A stretch of DNA of 64,000 nt from Phorcus lineatus (Eukaryota; Mollusca; Gastropoda; Trochida; Trochidae), in assembly GCA_921293015.1 (NCBI GenBank), contig OV121092.1:47701064-47765063 (forward strand), given 5' to 3'. Position 1 is the first letter of the stretch. The number at the start of each line of letters is the position of its first letter. Below the pieces are notes generated by a model. The model was not told the DNA's origin. It did not search any database and saw only the letters and a list, made by a program, of their open reading frames with translations. Of the stretch, positions 13,601 to 26,700 are shown piece by piece. The position numbers were made by a program, and so were the translations under genes.

Positions 13601-14017
13601 AAAATGAAGATGTCATAATTTACATTGGCACAACTGTTCACTTTTCAGTCACTAAGGCCGTTATTTTAATTATCCAGTAAAGTTGTCTGCCTGTGCCTAA
13701 TCAATGTTTGCTCGCATGTAACGCGTGTTGTATGCATGGACAGTGGCTGGATGAGACTACACACTAAGGACGATTGCTGTACACTGTCATGGTGCTTCTA
13801 ACCCTAACTTGGGAGACAAGGTCTGAAATGTAGGAAACATTAAGATCGCTAAATTACAGTTTATTCTGAATATTGATTGTTGGCTTAATGACATTTGAAA
13901 GACCAGATAAAGATAATGTTTTAATTAAATGAATCCTCCAGGGAATTCTTTCCGCTTGTTTAATGACGTTGACACATACATGCAGTTCGAAAATTAACAT
14001 GCAAACTGACTGTAGCA
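10606..14017. other. AT-rich non-coding stretch
   Basis: A 97-codon frame at 12468-12761 is the longest, but it is AT-driven and has no recognisable domain. No repeats or RNA genes were identified. Confidence 0.4.
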
Positions 14018-14390
14018 CCTGAAGATTCCCACATATAGTTAGTCAAAAAGATTACAAATATCGTCATTTTAATGTCTGAATGTTGTCACATACACACAGC
14101 CAGGAAAATAACGATAAACCTTCCTGAAAGTGACATATACACATAACCAGAATTTCAGCTTGTGGACATTGTCAAATACACATAACAAGAAAGACAACAA
14201 ATAATCTGATTTCAGCAGGAGGACACTTTCACATGTACACAATCAGAAACATCATAAATGACTTGAGTTTGGCTTGTGGCCGGACGCTATCAGATACACA
14301 CAACCAGAAATATTATGTATGATCTGATTTCAGCCTGTGAACACTGCCAAATACCCACAACCAGAAACATTATGTATGATCTAACTCAGT
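14018..14390. repeat. Diverged tandem array, ~65-bp unit
   Basis: Five to six degenerate units, each containing CA(C/A)ATACACACAACCAGAAA, a spacer, GATCTGATTTCAGC and a GTGAACACTG-like segment. The last two units (about 14280-14390) are the most alike, sharing ACCAGAAA(T/C)ATTATGTATG. The units are older and more diverged than those of the two minisatellites near the left end. Confidence 0.75.
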
Positions 14391-14910
14391 AGTCCTTGCT
14401 CTCAGAATCGACTGGAATCTTTGTAATCATCAAGGATTGATTTACATATATACGAGTATAATTTTACCTTCTATTAAGGTCAAGTGCAAGAAGAAATTTC
14501 CAATACTGAAATCTATGTCTCAATGACGATGATGTTCGGAGACTTCTGAGTTAGATCTTAAAAAGTTTACTGTAAAGTGTTTTTTAAGTGACTGAGTTTA
14601 CAGAACAAGGTTTGTACTTCATTAAAAAAATAAAGGGGGGATTTTTATATATCTATTCTTAACACACTAGAACATCTTCAAAAATGTTATTTCTTTCTTT
14701 GAACAAATCTCTTTGATTTGCGTACAAGGAGTATATATGTCCTTTAGAAATTTGCTGTAATTCATACATTGAAGATGTTTAAATGGCATTGTAATGAGGT
14801 TACAAGATCATCCGATAAGTTCCCAATTTGCTGGTCAAATTAGTATCCTTTCCCTTAAGGCCAATTTTAGCACTATGATTGTTGGATTATAAAACTCGAC
14901 TTGTCATTCT

Positions 14911-15079
14911 GAAGCAAAACATCAGATGGCTTCTACTCTAAGGCTCCCACTTCATATCTTACAGAATTCTAAGAAAGAGTGACAATTCTGATGAATATTT
15001 GGAATCAGATCAATTTGAAGTAGTTCGCTCACCGCACCAAGAAATCTACCTTCCTGTTTGGTAATGGACTATTTTTCAG
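14911..15079 (+). repeat. Dispersed repeat family R1, copy 2
   Basis: Diverged direct copy of 2503-2680, sharing ACATCAG, CTTACAGAATTCTAAGA and AATCAGATCAATTT. Confidence 0.5.
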
Positions 15080-15374
15080 TATTGATTTCCTGAAAGACTC
15101 CTAAGTACACATCTACTTTTGGTGAATTTTAACTTTTCCACTTGAGGATGATACATAAGTACGATTGCATAACAAGTATCATATGCAAGCATAGCACAAG
15201 ACTTTCATTTTATTATCAATATATTTCTTAAACTAAACAACCTCTCTGAATCTCCCTTGATATTGATTCTCTATCTTCAATTTTCACATCTCACAAACGT
15301 CCAGACCGCGCCATCTAGTGAGTGTTAACAAATCATTTTGAAAAGTTGAAGAACATTGATAAACTGTCTTTGGT

Positions 15375-15542
15375 GTAGCAAAGTGTGAACTTGTTGCTTG
15401 CATATCCTACCTGTTTGTTATGGTCTCTAAGCTATATCACAAGAGAGACCCATTCGAATTTTCCTAATTATCTGCCATCAGAGACACTTTTGGTAATTCG
15501 TTCCTTAAACCTTCATCTTGCTAGTGTCTTCATTGTTATTTA
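15375..15542 (+). repeat. Dispersed repeat family R3, copy 1
   Basis: Direct match to 17928-18103. Shared strings include TTGCATATCCTAC, AAGCTATATCACAA, TCGTTCCTTAAACC (here TTCGTTCCTTAAACC) and TTCATCTTGCTA. A short open frame over it is broken in the partner copy. Confidence 0.7.
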
Positions 15543-15544
15543 CT

Positions 15545-15770
15545 TCTCACAAACGTCCACCACGTAAGCTGGGACCAGTCAGTATCAAAGGATGAATTTT
15601 CTTTTGTATTTGAACTAGTCCCCCTGACTGTTTACCAAATATTGTTGTTCTCTTTTGATAAAGTGGGTTATTGAGTTAGTTCAGTAGTAAGAGGGAGTGT
15701 ATATGAATGTTCTTGAGTTGGTCAGCCCTTAAACAGAATAACGAGACACCCATAATGATATGCAAGGGAT
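15545..15770 (+). repeat. Dispersed repeat family R2, copy 2
   Basis: Direct diverged copy of 5424-5645, immediately following R3 copy 1. R3 and R2 may therefore be parts of one longer family, although the R3 copy at 17.9 kb is not followed by R2. Confidence 0.55.
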
Positions 15771-16996
15771 GTCGATCTTCTTGTTTCACGATTACGTATC
15801 ACATTGACACAACCTGGATTTTACTATGTCGCTAATGTCAGTGAAGCATAATATATTTGAAAGTTGAGTGCCCCTATACTAGTCTAGAACTTCATATGTG
15901 TCATTTGAAGAGAAAGAGTTCTAGAAGTGTGCGTTATGGCCACAGTGCCCAAAATGACCACATTAAACCGTCACTATTAAAAATGCAATTTGTCGGAGTT
16001 GTTTGAGTTTGTTGTAAACAAAATGAAACCTGAACCGTTCACAACACTGTCATTCTGCCAAGACTTGTGTCATTATAAAATGTATCAAACAATTTCAAAA
16101 TCTAGGACTAACTAATTGATAAAAGATCATATTACCTATCACGTTTTGTTTTTACAATTCTCTTGGTATCAGGTTACTGATTGCTAAACCACATTTCCAA
16201 AATTAGTTGCCATTTTTCTAAAAGTCCAATTAAAATACAAAATTGACAATTTGCCGTATAAGAGAAACAATCTTAAGGTCATTCTTTCGACAGGTTAGAA
16301 ATTAAGCAACATGAAGTATATTAGAATTTCCTAAGGGCTTTTACTTTAGACGATCTTAAGACTATATAAAAAGAGACAGAGTATATAGAGCGGATCAAAC
16401 TTGTGAAAACTTTCAAAAGGTAATGACTGTTGCTGAACATGACCATTTGGGCGCAAATCGTTTTAGTATATACAAACTAATTAGGTTAATGTAATGAGTC
16501 TTGATCGAAATCTGGACAATGTCCAGCGGCTATCGCGAGCAATCGGTCAAACCTACAATCTAGTTAAAATAGCTGTAATATAATACGTCCCGAAGTCCGT
16601 TATTACACCTAGAGAATTCAGTGTTGAGCAGGCGCGAACATCACCCAATCAAAAGAGAGCTGGCCCAGCGGGTCAAGGTGTTTCGCCGTTCTTGAGCATC
16701 TCAATTATAAAATCCGAATGTTACCGATGTATCGCAGTAAATTGTGTTGAAAAATGTGTTGACAGTATCAATTCTGTGCATATACTGTTGACGAAATATT
16801 GTACAGTGTCACCTGCTACCTGTTACGTTGGTACGTTACCGTCCAAATGTCAACTTAACGAAGCTTTAGCGGCATCGAAGCTTTTGCCATGTTGCCTCGC
16901 AATCTAATGGGCTGTGTCTGCTCGCAATGCAACCTCTACTTCCGCTTTTGAGTGACAAGAAATTTTAAATATGGATTCTATCATTAAAGGAATTAA

Positions 16997-17582
16997 ACGC
17001 ACTAGTGCACGCCAATATTTCGTAAACCTAACGAATGCACAGATACTGCATATCTCTCGATATTACTCACCATCCTTACTCAAGTAATCTACCTCGTAAG
17101 TTATTTAACAAATATTTAAGTATTCAAGTAGTAAAGTGGATTTTTAAAGGCCGGAAGTATTTAATGTTACGTAACATTAAATCCGCATGAACTACGATAT
17201 CGGAAATATTAAAATTTTGCTCATGACAAGAAAAGCGGAAACGGCAGTCGCTATGGTCAATCTAATAACAATGCTAATACTGTGTTATTAAATCGGTTAA
17301 TTAACAACATTGCTTTCATAAAACATATTTCACGATTTGTTCTCAGTTCAGAGTTTAGGTAAATTCAATAGCTGCACATAATACTAGTTCAGCCGTTTCC
17401 AAGTGTCAATAATTTTTTTCCAAGCCGACAGCGGCTGTCTTAACGTTTTCATTATTGATTGCAGGTAAATTGTAAAGAATGTTTAGTATTTCATTGTATC
17501 GATAGAAAGTTCAAGTAAATCCATAAGTCCTCGTGAACCTTAAAATAGCCAATTTAAACCGTAAAAGCGTGCACTAGTGCCT
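16997..17582 (+). mobile_element. TTAA-flanked MITE, family 1, copy 1 (586 bp)
   Basis: Non-autonomous DNA transposon. The termini ACGCACTAGTGCACGC and GCGTGCACTAGTGCCT are 15/16 inverted repeats, and the element is flanked on both sides by TTAA (16993-16996 and 17583-17586). A TTAA target is the hallmark of the piggyBac superfamily. The TIR core GCACTAGTGC is itself palindromic, and a perfect 20-bp palindrome, TTAATGTTACGTAACATTAA, lies at 17161-17180. No coding capacity is visible. A second copy with the same ends and internal order lies at 44525-45033 in inverse orientation, which confirms both boundaries. Confidence 0.92.
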
Positions 17583-17927
17583 TTAAACACGTTATTGTTT
17601 TATTTTACCTGAAAGAATTAAAAACATGTCTTAAGCTCAATTAAAGTGCTTAAAAATAATTTTTCAACTTCAACAATCTTTACCTCCTGTCGCATTACCT
17701 TACCAAATAATTTCCTAAAACTTGAAGTTTTTTTCCAGAGAAGTTTATTCTGTACATACTTTATCCGGTTGATTAGAGGTCATGTGTCTATGTCAGAAGA
17801 CAGAACTCAACGTTCATTGTCACACACAACTAGCCTATGTTTATTGAGATAGAACCTTTGCATACACTTGTAGCCTCTTATGTGTGAAAACAAATCGTTT
17901 TTAAATCTAAAAAAACACTTACATTGT

Positions 17928-18103
17928 GTAGCAGACTAATGAAAGTGTGAATTGTTGATTGCATATCCTACATGATAGTTCTGGTCTCCAAGCTATATCA
18001 CAACAGACAGCCATTTGGATTGATCTAATCATCTATCACCAGAGACGCTTTCGAAAACTCGTTCCTTAAACCTTCATCTTGCTATTGCATGTATTGTTAA
18101 TTA
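17928..18103 (+). repeat. Dispersed repeat family R3, copy 2
   Basis: Direct copy of 15375-15542, ending in the shared TTCCTTAAACCTTCATCTTG run near 18065-18085. Confidence 0.7.
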
Positions 18104-21100
18104 TGAATCGGGAAATGAATTTAAAGCAAATTCTATCTTAAAGGGTTTACAATCTCTGCTATGTCCTGCTAGTCGTGGATTCTCTTACCGTCAAAGATTC
18201 GATATTCACAAAACGGGAAAAGGCAATAAATATGTTATGATTGTACGGGTTAAACATCACTTTTACATTTCAGTATCAGAGTTATTTTTTTGGGATTGAT
18301 TTGGAAGTTTCTGAAAATATTATTTTGAAATATATAATGTACATTCAATAAAGAATAGCTAGGTGTTTCTTTTCACAGGAAGTGACTACCAATGTAGATA
18401 TATGCATTGTAAATATTTTTATTGCATTTATTTCTGCATTATATTGTGATACTGCTATATGGTTAATACCTCACCGAATAGCACAGCCAATAAAACTGAT
18501 GGGGACAGAGTTGTTTTTATATTATTATGAATGAAGTCGTCTTCTGTCTGAAAATTATCGTGTAAAAACCTGAAATTAACCAAATATATTTTCATTTATT
18601 TAAACATTATGTTATCAATTTGAGAGAGATTAACCAAATAATGTACCCAGACAGATACAAGTATTACCATGATCAGGTTTCGAACAGTTGCAGGTAATTA
18701 ATCTAATTAGCAAAGATTTGACCCAACCTGAGTTTCCAGCTGATGTCATTACAGAATGGATCTAGCAACCTTTGAAGATCTTTGAACCGCTCTTTCCATA
18801 GACATTTTTGTCAAAAGCTCTTTCAGACAGGATCCGTCAGTGTTGTTATTTTGTTTTCTAAGTCTCAGCTTTGACAAAGAATGTCCTAGGGGGGTCATTT
18901 TGTGAACCCACGCCTCTCAATATTCCCTTCGATTGGAAGCTCTGAAGAAACGGTTTGTTCACAAGGTGCGGTTGAATCAGGGGCAGTAATCGGAGGTCTT
19001 ATTAATTTGAGATCCTGGATCATAGTTGTTTGAAGCGAACTTACATGGATCTTGGGATTAATTGATTTGAATCAGAACTTTGTGGGGAGTTTTTGTGCAG
19101 GAGATATTTGGTATGCAGATATAGAATCTGAAAGGATCTTTATTAATCGAGATCAAAGAAAAAAGGACTTGAAACTTTCGATCACAATAAACAAAAAAAT
19201 CAATGATGCGAAAATTAGTTAAAATAATTTTACTGGTTTTATATTCCTTTTGATATCAACACACTCAAACGGAATAGTAGTAACATTTTAATTTATCCTT
19301 ATTGGATAGATTTGTAAAACTAATGAAATCTGATGTTTACCAAAATTCTATCGACAAGGAATTGCTCACGTGACAAATTTCAACTAACTTGCTGATTACA
19401 CAAAATATCACTTTCGGAAATTAAATATTTTGTACTTATTATTCTAATACGATGGTATGTTGAAAAATAATGAAGAAATTCGGTTCCAGTTTCGGTTACT
19501 TTTTATTTGAACATATGTAAATGTGGTATTTGATTTTTTGAGAAGATATATTTCCTTATTGTATTAAAGTCTACAAAACAAAAGGTCTGTAGACCGTTTC
19601 ATCCCTGGTTTCAATGAGCCTCCCTGACATTGGGTATTTTGGTAAATAACGGATTTTTAATTTTTACCATTCTACTCACAAGCAAATGGTAAAAAACTAA
19701 TGAAATAAAATACGCTATTGTCGGTTACATAAAAAATAAAAATGTTCAATACCAAAAACAAGATACGAGGAGGGGGTAACCATCCACAACAACTGACAGA
19801 TAAAGTCTATTCTTCGGCATGGTTGGTCTGATGCACTTTCTTCTGTTGTGGATGTTCCTCATCTTCTTTCCAACTATTGTTTTCACTTTGGTCTGCCGTC
19901 TTTGCATATTGTTGTACGGCTTTCCATCATACACTGTTTAGTAAGTATTCACTTCTCAAAGACTCACTCACAACTAGGAGTTTGACAGTGTGAGGTGAAA
20001 AACATTCCTTCAGCTTCGACTTGAAGGTTATCCGTTTTGGCTGAATCGGAATAGTGTTCTCAACCTGGAGGTCCTCAATGCGATCCCCTTTGACGTTTGA
20101 TGTGCAACTGAAGGTATTTCATTCAGAAACATCCTCGCTATTTGCCAAAATCTTTCATCTGAAACTTTACCAATGTTATCATACATATAGTCTCTACCTT
20201 TTGGGACAAGCTACCAAAGCTGTGTAATATTAAATTCCCTCTCATTGCCCTAATATCTAAGTAAATTAGACATTACAGATGATACGTCAGCTTATTACAT
20301 CTTTTATTCCAAATTTCTACATTTTGTCACAAGCAGAATAGTTCTACAGGTTCCTGAGAGTTGTATTTGATTCCTCTGTAAACAGAAATATTTATTTTGG
20401 TATGGATCAACATATATCAACTGTTATATTGACTTTAAAGTGCAAACTTCAGCTAAACTAAAATTTCTACTTATCATAAAGTCAGTTCTTGACCTGTCGA
20501 AAGAGTGACACATCTGGAATCCTGGTGAGAGCTAAACTCATGAACAGTTTCATTGAAGCCTCTTTGAGACAGAGATCAACTCATTGGTGATCAGCTTTTA
20601 AAATAATACAAAACAAACTTCAGAGCTGACAAAATCATTTCTATGCTGATTTATACCTCAAACAAATGTGATAAAAACTTCCGTATAAATGACGGTGACA
20701 TGAATGTGTTATTTTGTTTACAAACTAGGATTTAGACACTGAATATCTATCAGGCTTCAAACAATGTATGGATCTCAGAAATTTTGGGATATGGTCTGTA
20801 CTGTAAGTCTCTTGCCCAAGGAGATATTCTCATTTATATAGTAACTCAGGTTCCGTGTGTTTGTTGTTTATTCATCCACATTTATTCCCTATTCGTCCAA
20901 CCGATCCACAAGTCAAGCCAGTGTTATTGATCTGTTCTGATTGATATATTCACGTTAAGACGGCAATTAGCCTTATCCTGTTATTTCAAGTTCTGAGTTG
21001 GCAATATGGGTAGACGACTACAATCAGCTATTGACTCTTGTTGGCCGATTTGCGGGTATTAGTTCCCGTGCCCTTTCATCGTCTTGTTTAGTCTGTAAAT

Positions 21101-22719
21101 AAACCATTTTATTCACTCACTACTTCTCTCTTACTTTTGTTGGCTTGATTTTCATCGTTTTACCATTCCAAGTTTAGCTTTAGTTACAACGTGACTCCAA
21201 AACATTCTGCCATGACCTTCATTCCTGTTGTAGAGACCGTGCTACATACAGTAAGGTTTAGCGGAATGCTACTAAAAATATCAGTCAGTACCACCCTATT
21301 GTTCGCTAGTTCCAGCCAGGTTCGCAAAACAGTGCATAAACAAAATAGTGTTGTCGCCTTAAATGATATTAGCTGTACTAAAGGTGATTTACCAATAAGC
21401 ACATCGATACAGGATGTTTGTGAAATACAAGGTGTATTTCATTCAGTGACATAGATAAAGCTGATATTTCATAAGCCATGGGTGAACCATTACATTAACC
21501 GATGTCACAAAATGATATAAACATGGTACTGACAAACTTCATTAAATTATTACATAACTCTTACAATATTACCAAAATAACTACAAAGTAGCAAAGAAGC
21601 TTAGATTGATCAGTCAAAATAATAAATCATTGTGACTGTCGCTTGCTTGACACTGATATATTGCAATAATTCATTGCTAATTTTATAATCAATTAGTCAT
21701 ACTCACTTAACTCCTGAAGAAAAGTAGCTTAAAAAGTGATCATTAAACGACTGCTGACAATATTTAAGTATATAATAATGTTCTCTTCTTATCATACTAT
21801 AACTGTATAAGTGTGGGAGAGGGGGGTTGGGTGCAGTTCAATTCCCCTGACATTGGATCAGCAACAGGCATTTTGGCATTTACGAATATATTGTAAATTG
21901 TTTTCCAAGCAGGCGTCTACGTGTTGGTCTGAATCAAGATTCTGAGTCTCACTCTTGTTGAATGTGCTTATGACAACAGATCCAGTTAACAATGGAGCCA
22001 ATGTCTTGTGAACTTCCTGTTTACATCTATCAGGGTCAATTGTTAATTATATGTAAGCTGAAAGTAGATTTCCTCAAGTTGTCCTAGAGACATTTTAATA
22101 GGTTCTTGTATGGACACAAGGAAACTGTCTTAGTGCCAAATATAAAAGAAAAAGCACATGCTTATCAAGTTTTACAGTTTTTTGTGCCAAAGGAGGGTTC
22201 AAATGAGTGTAAAATATAACTGTTGCATATTCCTTTCATTGCAAGGTTTAATATTGACATGGTTAAATGTTTTTTTTTATAAACCTAGGTCAAGTGTTTG
22301 CTGTGTAAAGCAATGTAGACTGTCTACTGATCTTTCAAAGTTTGTTACTCTAATAACTGAACTACACTTTTGAAATTGTAAAAAACAATACTTGAGTTTC
22401 AGCAGAGAAGATGCTTGTCATTGTATTGTATGTATGTTGCTTCATCACATCACAAGGAAACGTAAGGTGCTTACATTAGTTTCTCACCCTGGCTTTCATT
22501 TCAAGGTAAAAAAAATAATCCAGAAAGAAATAGGGAGATCATGAATTGATCTACTAACTGCATGTTTGAGTTGCAAAACAGTGCTTAAATATGTAATAAG
22601 CTTTAAGAACTTAGAATCTGTAGGATGTAGGAGATAATTGACAAATCTACATATACCGATTTTTTGTTGAATGAGCTCATAAGTCTCATAAGTTACAGTT
22701 TAACAATAGATGTCGGTAG
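18104..22719. other. Non-coding stretch, no supported gene
   Basis: Long AT-rich sequence. Overlapping open frames on both strands at 21184-21454 (72 and 87 codons) and a minus-strand 62-codon frame at 19746-19934 have no recognisable domain. The part at 20860-21180, with AATAAACC near 21100, resembles a retroelement LTR in composition but has no partner copy here. Confidence 0.35.
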
Positions 22720-23129
22720 ACTAACGTTTCAGCTTTACAGTCATTCTCTCCCACAGATGTAGCTCCGTCATAAACTCCTATACAACCTCTGTCTTCTCGA
22801 GCTTCAGGCAGTTTGCCCTACCGGCGTAATAAGGCCTATACAATGATGCAGTCGCAAAATGAGGCGTATGTGTTCTGTAAAGACAACTCAAAGTGGAATG
22901 TGCATATTCGAATTAAGTTCATCTTTTGGAAAGCTTACGGAAATAACTTAGGCGATTTGAATGATGAATTTTGAAACGTTGTCGTTGATTGCACAACTTA
23001 GATTGATTGCTTCCATTCAGCGTTCTACATTTCGTGCCCGAGAAACCTTTGTTTTAAGACAGAGGCTGTATAGGAATTTATGACGGAGCTACCTCTGTGA
23101 GATAATGACTGTAAAGCTGAAACGTTAGT
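22720..23129. mobile_element. Fold-back element with ~75-bp TIRs (410 bp)
   Basis: The ends ACTAACGTTTCAGC and GCTGAAACGTTAGT begin long inverted repeats at about 22720-22795 and 23055-23129. Both arms contain TTTACAGTCATT, TAGCTCCGTCATAAA, TCCTATACA and CCTCTGTCTT, with few mismatches. The interior of about 260 bp is non-coding. A clear target-site duplication is not visible, so the superfamily is undetermined. A short ATG microsatellite follows at about 23153-23178. Confidence 0.85.
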
Positions 23130-23899
23130 TTTAGTATTACCCAACCCAATATTAATGATGATGATGATGATGATAATAATAGTTATAATAGATTTGTAAA
23201 TATTTCCTTGTGGTAAATTGTTTGCACTGTAGAAAATTTTTTTTCACTTGATTCCAATACACAAAAGCTGGAGTTGACAAATCTTGTCTTTCGTCTTGAA
23301 AGAGTCATAAAATTTCTGACCGAAGTAATAGAGTAATGAGCTCTTGAAGTTGACAATTTTTTTTATTTTAGACAAGTCTGAATGGTCACTGCCTATTTAC
23401 TCAAATTTGTCCATAAGGTTATGGTAAAACTTCAGTCATATGAAAGCAAGAAGTATAGTTATTCATTTTGTTTATATACATTTTTCATTTGAGTAAAAGT
23501 ATATAATTAATGTAACACTTTATCTGACATCTGATCTGGAAGGGGTATTGTCCCCTCTTACAGAAAATATTGGACAACTTTCAAACACCAGAGGATTGAA
23601 ATAACTCCCTGAAACTTGGAGTATTGTATTTATACATGTTTTGTAACTATGGTTATCATTCAAAAACTATTCAACTTAGCTTGCGAGGTTTGAAATGTTA
23701 ATTTAGGGGTGAAAAATGCACGACATACAACCCCAAAATAAAAAAACAGAAGGGGTTTATCTCCATTCTAACATGACTAATTAGAAATATAATGAGGAAC
23801 TAATTTGCCTTTCGCAACAACAATGTGATTAGGTCGAACCAGTACAGACCGGTTCCACTTGCTTTCGAAACTACAGTAAAGTTCATTTTCAAAGAACAC

Positions 23900-24290
23900 T
23901 ATGTGAAACCTTGCAAATTTGCGCACAATACACAGACGGCTGTAACAGCCGCCTCATCGCTTCGGCTTTAGGGCATGCGATTGCATGGCAAAATACCGGT
24001 GACATCAGCTGAAACTCTGCTTGGTCGTGAATGTTCTCGGTGATCTGTTGCTTGAATAGACTGACGGAGGGAAAATTAAAGCTGTATCGTTGAGAAACGG
24101 TATTTAGTGTATGAACTGTCACTCTTTGTGACATTTAGGAACGAAATATCAAGTTGCGACACCTCCTTAGCTGTCGTAATTTTTGACGTAACTTACGAAT
24201 ATTTATTGAAACGCTTACCATAAAATTCGTAACGCTAAGATTGATTTTACGAAATTCGTAAGCTTACGAACGTTTAGTGAAACGGGGCCC
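23900..24290 (-). mobile_element. Short interspersed insert with 20-bp TSDs
   Basis: A 391-bp insert lies between perfect 20-bp direct repeats AGTTCATTTTCAAAGAACAC at 23880-23899 and 24291-24310, the usual sign of an insertion. Read on the minus strand it begins GGGCCCCGTTTCACTAAACG and continues with several TTCGTAA/TTACGAA words. I recall sequences starting GGGCCCCGTTTCAC as common dispersed repeats in marine invertebrates, but this is from memory. There is no poly(A) tail, and no clear A/B boxes were recognised. Confidence 0.75.
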
Positions 24291-24310
24291 AGTTCATTTT
24301 CAAAGAACAC

Positions 24311-25794
24311 GCTTCAATAATAAAAAAAAATATCAAAACATAAACCAACAGGTTTTAAATAAAACCCTTAAGTATTTATACTTCGACAAAAAACATACCA
24401 CAGAATGGATTTATCTTCTAAATTTCATTTAAAAAATATGGTATTCTCAATGTCTGTATAGAATTGATTTAAAATTCATTTTGCTCTTGTCTGTAAGGCG
24501 ATGAAAACAGTAAACGTGCGCGTATGAATGTGAATCGGTCGTAAATATTTAGAGGTGATTACTAGCGAAATAATCACTCCAAAATTGATTGTGGTAACCA
24601 ATCAGAAAGCAGTATTTTCATTCCATTCTTCATTTTTTGAGCGCCTTTAACAATAGAGTTAATGTTGGTATTGATTAGTCAAATTTCTTTTAACGAAACA
24701 CTATAGGAACTGTTTATCAGTCTAAACCATGATATGAATACGAAAGTTTCTCATGTTTGACACCGTAACAGAAATATTTCCCTTTTCTCTTTGGGCTGAA
24801 CCAATTCTAATTATATTGTATTGTAAACGTTTGAGACTTAAAAAATCCTAAACAACCACAAAGTAAGCTTATTGCACCTTAACCTTTATTAATTCACATT
24901 CCCGCCAATATCTACAACCTTCTTAAATATTTGCCAATTTCCCTATTGTCTGAGCCAACACCTAGTCTTGTATTGTAAGATCATTAACCATTAAAAAGCA
25001 CAACGCAAATAAAGCCCAAACTACGCTGCAGCTTTCCCCTATTTTTTTCTCCAATAAGTCCATATTGTCTTACCAAACCAAAATTTTATTGTATTGTACA
25101 ATTATTAACCGTTAAAAAGCCGAAAACAACACCAAAGAAAGACCTTTGTACGCTTCTTGTACCTCGCTTACGATATTTGTAAATATGAGAATAGCTTCAT
25201 GAATACATTCCCTCAGAATCAAGCAACAAAGCTTTTGTCGGACTTTTTACGATTATTTGCCTGACCTTAGTGTCTGTAGAACTGTAGAAGTTTTACATCT
25301 TTTCTATCATTATGACATGCTAGTCATGTAGTTGTTTTTGGAGATATATACCGCCAACACTTTAAGATTCTCACATATAAATGTAATCTTGCTAGGGAAA
25401 ATCTAGGGTTTCTATTGGGGCTTGGCATTAAGGTTGTCAGGAGGATTGCTAAGGTCGTAGTCTAGGTTGATGATAAGAAAGGTGTCTACTTTGCGGACCG
25501 AGCAAATTTGTTTGATTGAAGAGGTCAAGAAGGTACTACCTTCAAGATGGGTCGTGTCTCCGATGATGTGGGACAGTGTGAAACCAATAGGTTATAAGTC
25601 GAGCCGCTTCAGGAATTGATGGGATTGACGATGCTGTCAATGGCGAGACGTGTGTCTAGTTGGGGGCGTATGATGATGTCTAGGGCTCTTTTTGTTTAAT
25701 AGTGGAGTCGTGAGAATTATGTGATTTATAGGCAGTTTAGATCACAGGCAACAGTTTAGTAACATTGACATTAGAAGGAGAAAGTTATATATTT
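24311..25794. other. Non-coding stretch; probable LINE 3' flank at its right end
   Basis: No gene is supported. The part at about 25380-25745 is noticeably G- and T-rich on the plus strand. It lies just beyond the C-terminal codons of the minus-strand LINE at 25795 and may be that element's 3' untranslated region. Confidence 0.35.
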
Positions 25795-26700
25795 TCTAAA
25801 TATAACTTTCTAAATATAGAATCAATCTGTCAGGCCATTTCTTTTGGAACTTCACAATTCTGATGTTTTTTTTTTGGCTAGATACCTTTCAACAAGCATA
25901 ATTTTTGTATTTCTTTAAGAAATCTTGATGTATTTAAATTTCTGTTGTTAATACTTGATGAAAAGATAAATCTTTTGCCAGCGAGAATAATATTAATGAT
26001 AACATTATAGCCAGAATCAAGACCCAACAGAAGTTTAAAATTAGAAAGAACAACTTCAATATCACAAATGTTTCTAATGATAGTACTTACATCGTTCCAA
26101 AAACTCTGTAATATTTAACAGGAAATAAAAACATGGACACTATCTTCTGGTTCTGATTAACAAAATATGCACATGATCTTATCTATTAATTTCATTTTCA
26201 ACAGCTCTTTTTTTAGTAAACACTATGTTATAAATAAACCTAAATTGTTTATCTAAGAGCTTGGCATCTCTTGCACATTTTCTATAATCTGTGAAGACGT
26301 AACTCCAAGTCTAGGTGACATTAAGCATATTCTGCTACTTGTTACTTCAGGTAAAATATTGTTGTTTATCAATTTATCATAAAACAATCTACAGCCCTTC
26401 ATGGGTAAGAGGAGAGAATATACTGCATCATTGGTTACAAGGTTTTGGTCCACATCAACACGCTCCCAAATAGTATGTCCCCATGCCACTGGAATACTTT
26501 TTATGACTCTGATGTAATCCAGGAAAGTCCCACTTACTGGGAATCTCGAGTCAGAAAAGAAATTAGTCCGTTTGAGTCAAAGAGGTCCTTTAATGTTATA
26601 TTCTATGAGAAAACTGCGTTCTTTTTATGTTCGAAGTAATACCATTTTGTTATTTTACACAACCTTTGTTCAAAACATTTTAAGCTTCTCAGTGCAATGT
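25795..26700 (-). pseudogene. L1/Tx1-like LINE ORF2, C-terminal segment
   Basis: The 3' third of a non-LTR retrotransposon ORF2, read on the minus strand across several frames. Recognisable pieces are LVTNDAVYSLLLPMKGCRLF and KLINNNILPE (26489-26253), then a Cys/His-type tail containing EPEDSVHVFISC and QSFWND (about 26160-26090), and near the end NVINIILAGKRFIFSSSINN (about 26005-25945). This FW-containing C-terminus is typical of L1/Tx1-like ORF2 proteins. It is separated from the RT segment at 27285-28623 by an unrelated LINE tail at 26701-27283, and together they are one broken element. Confidence 0.75.

Noticed and set aside
19746..20130. Minus-strand exon-like stretch
   Set aside because: Frames are broken and no domain could be recognised.
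20860..21180. Possible solo LTR with AATAAACC polyadenylation-like signal
   Set aside because: No second copy, no TG...CA ends with a TSD and no primer-binding site could be shown.
21184..21454. Overlapping open frames on both strands (72 and 87 codons)
   Set aside because: No recognisable domain, no splice or promoter context; mirror-image frames of this size are expected by chance.
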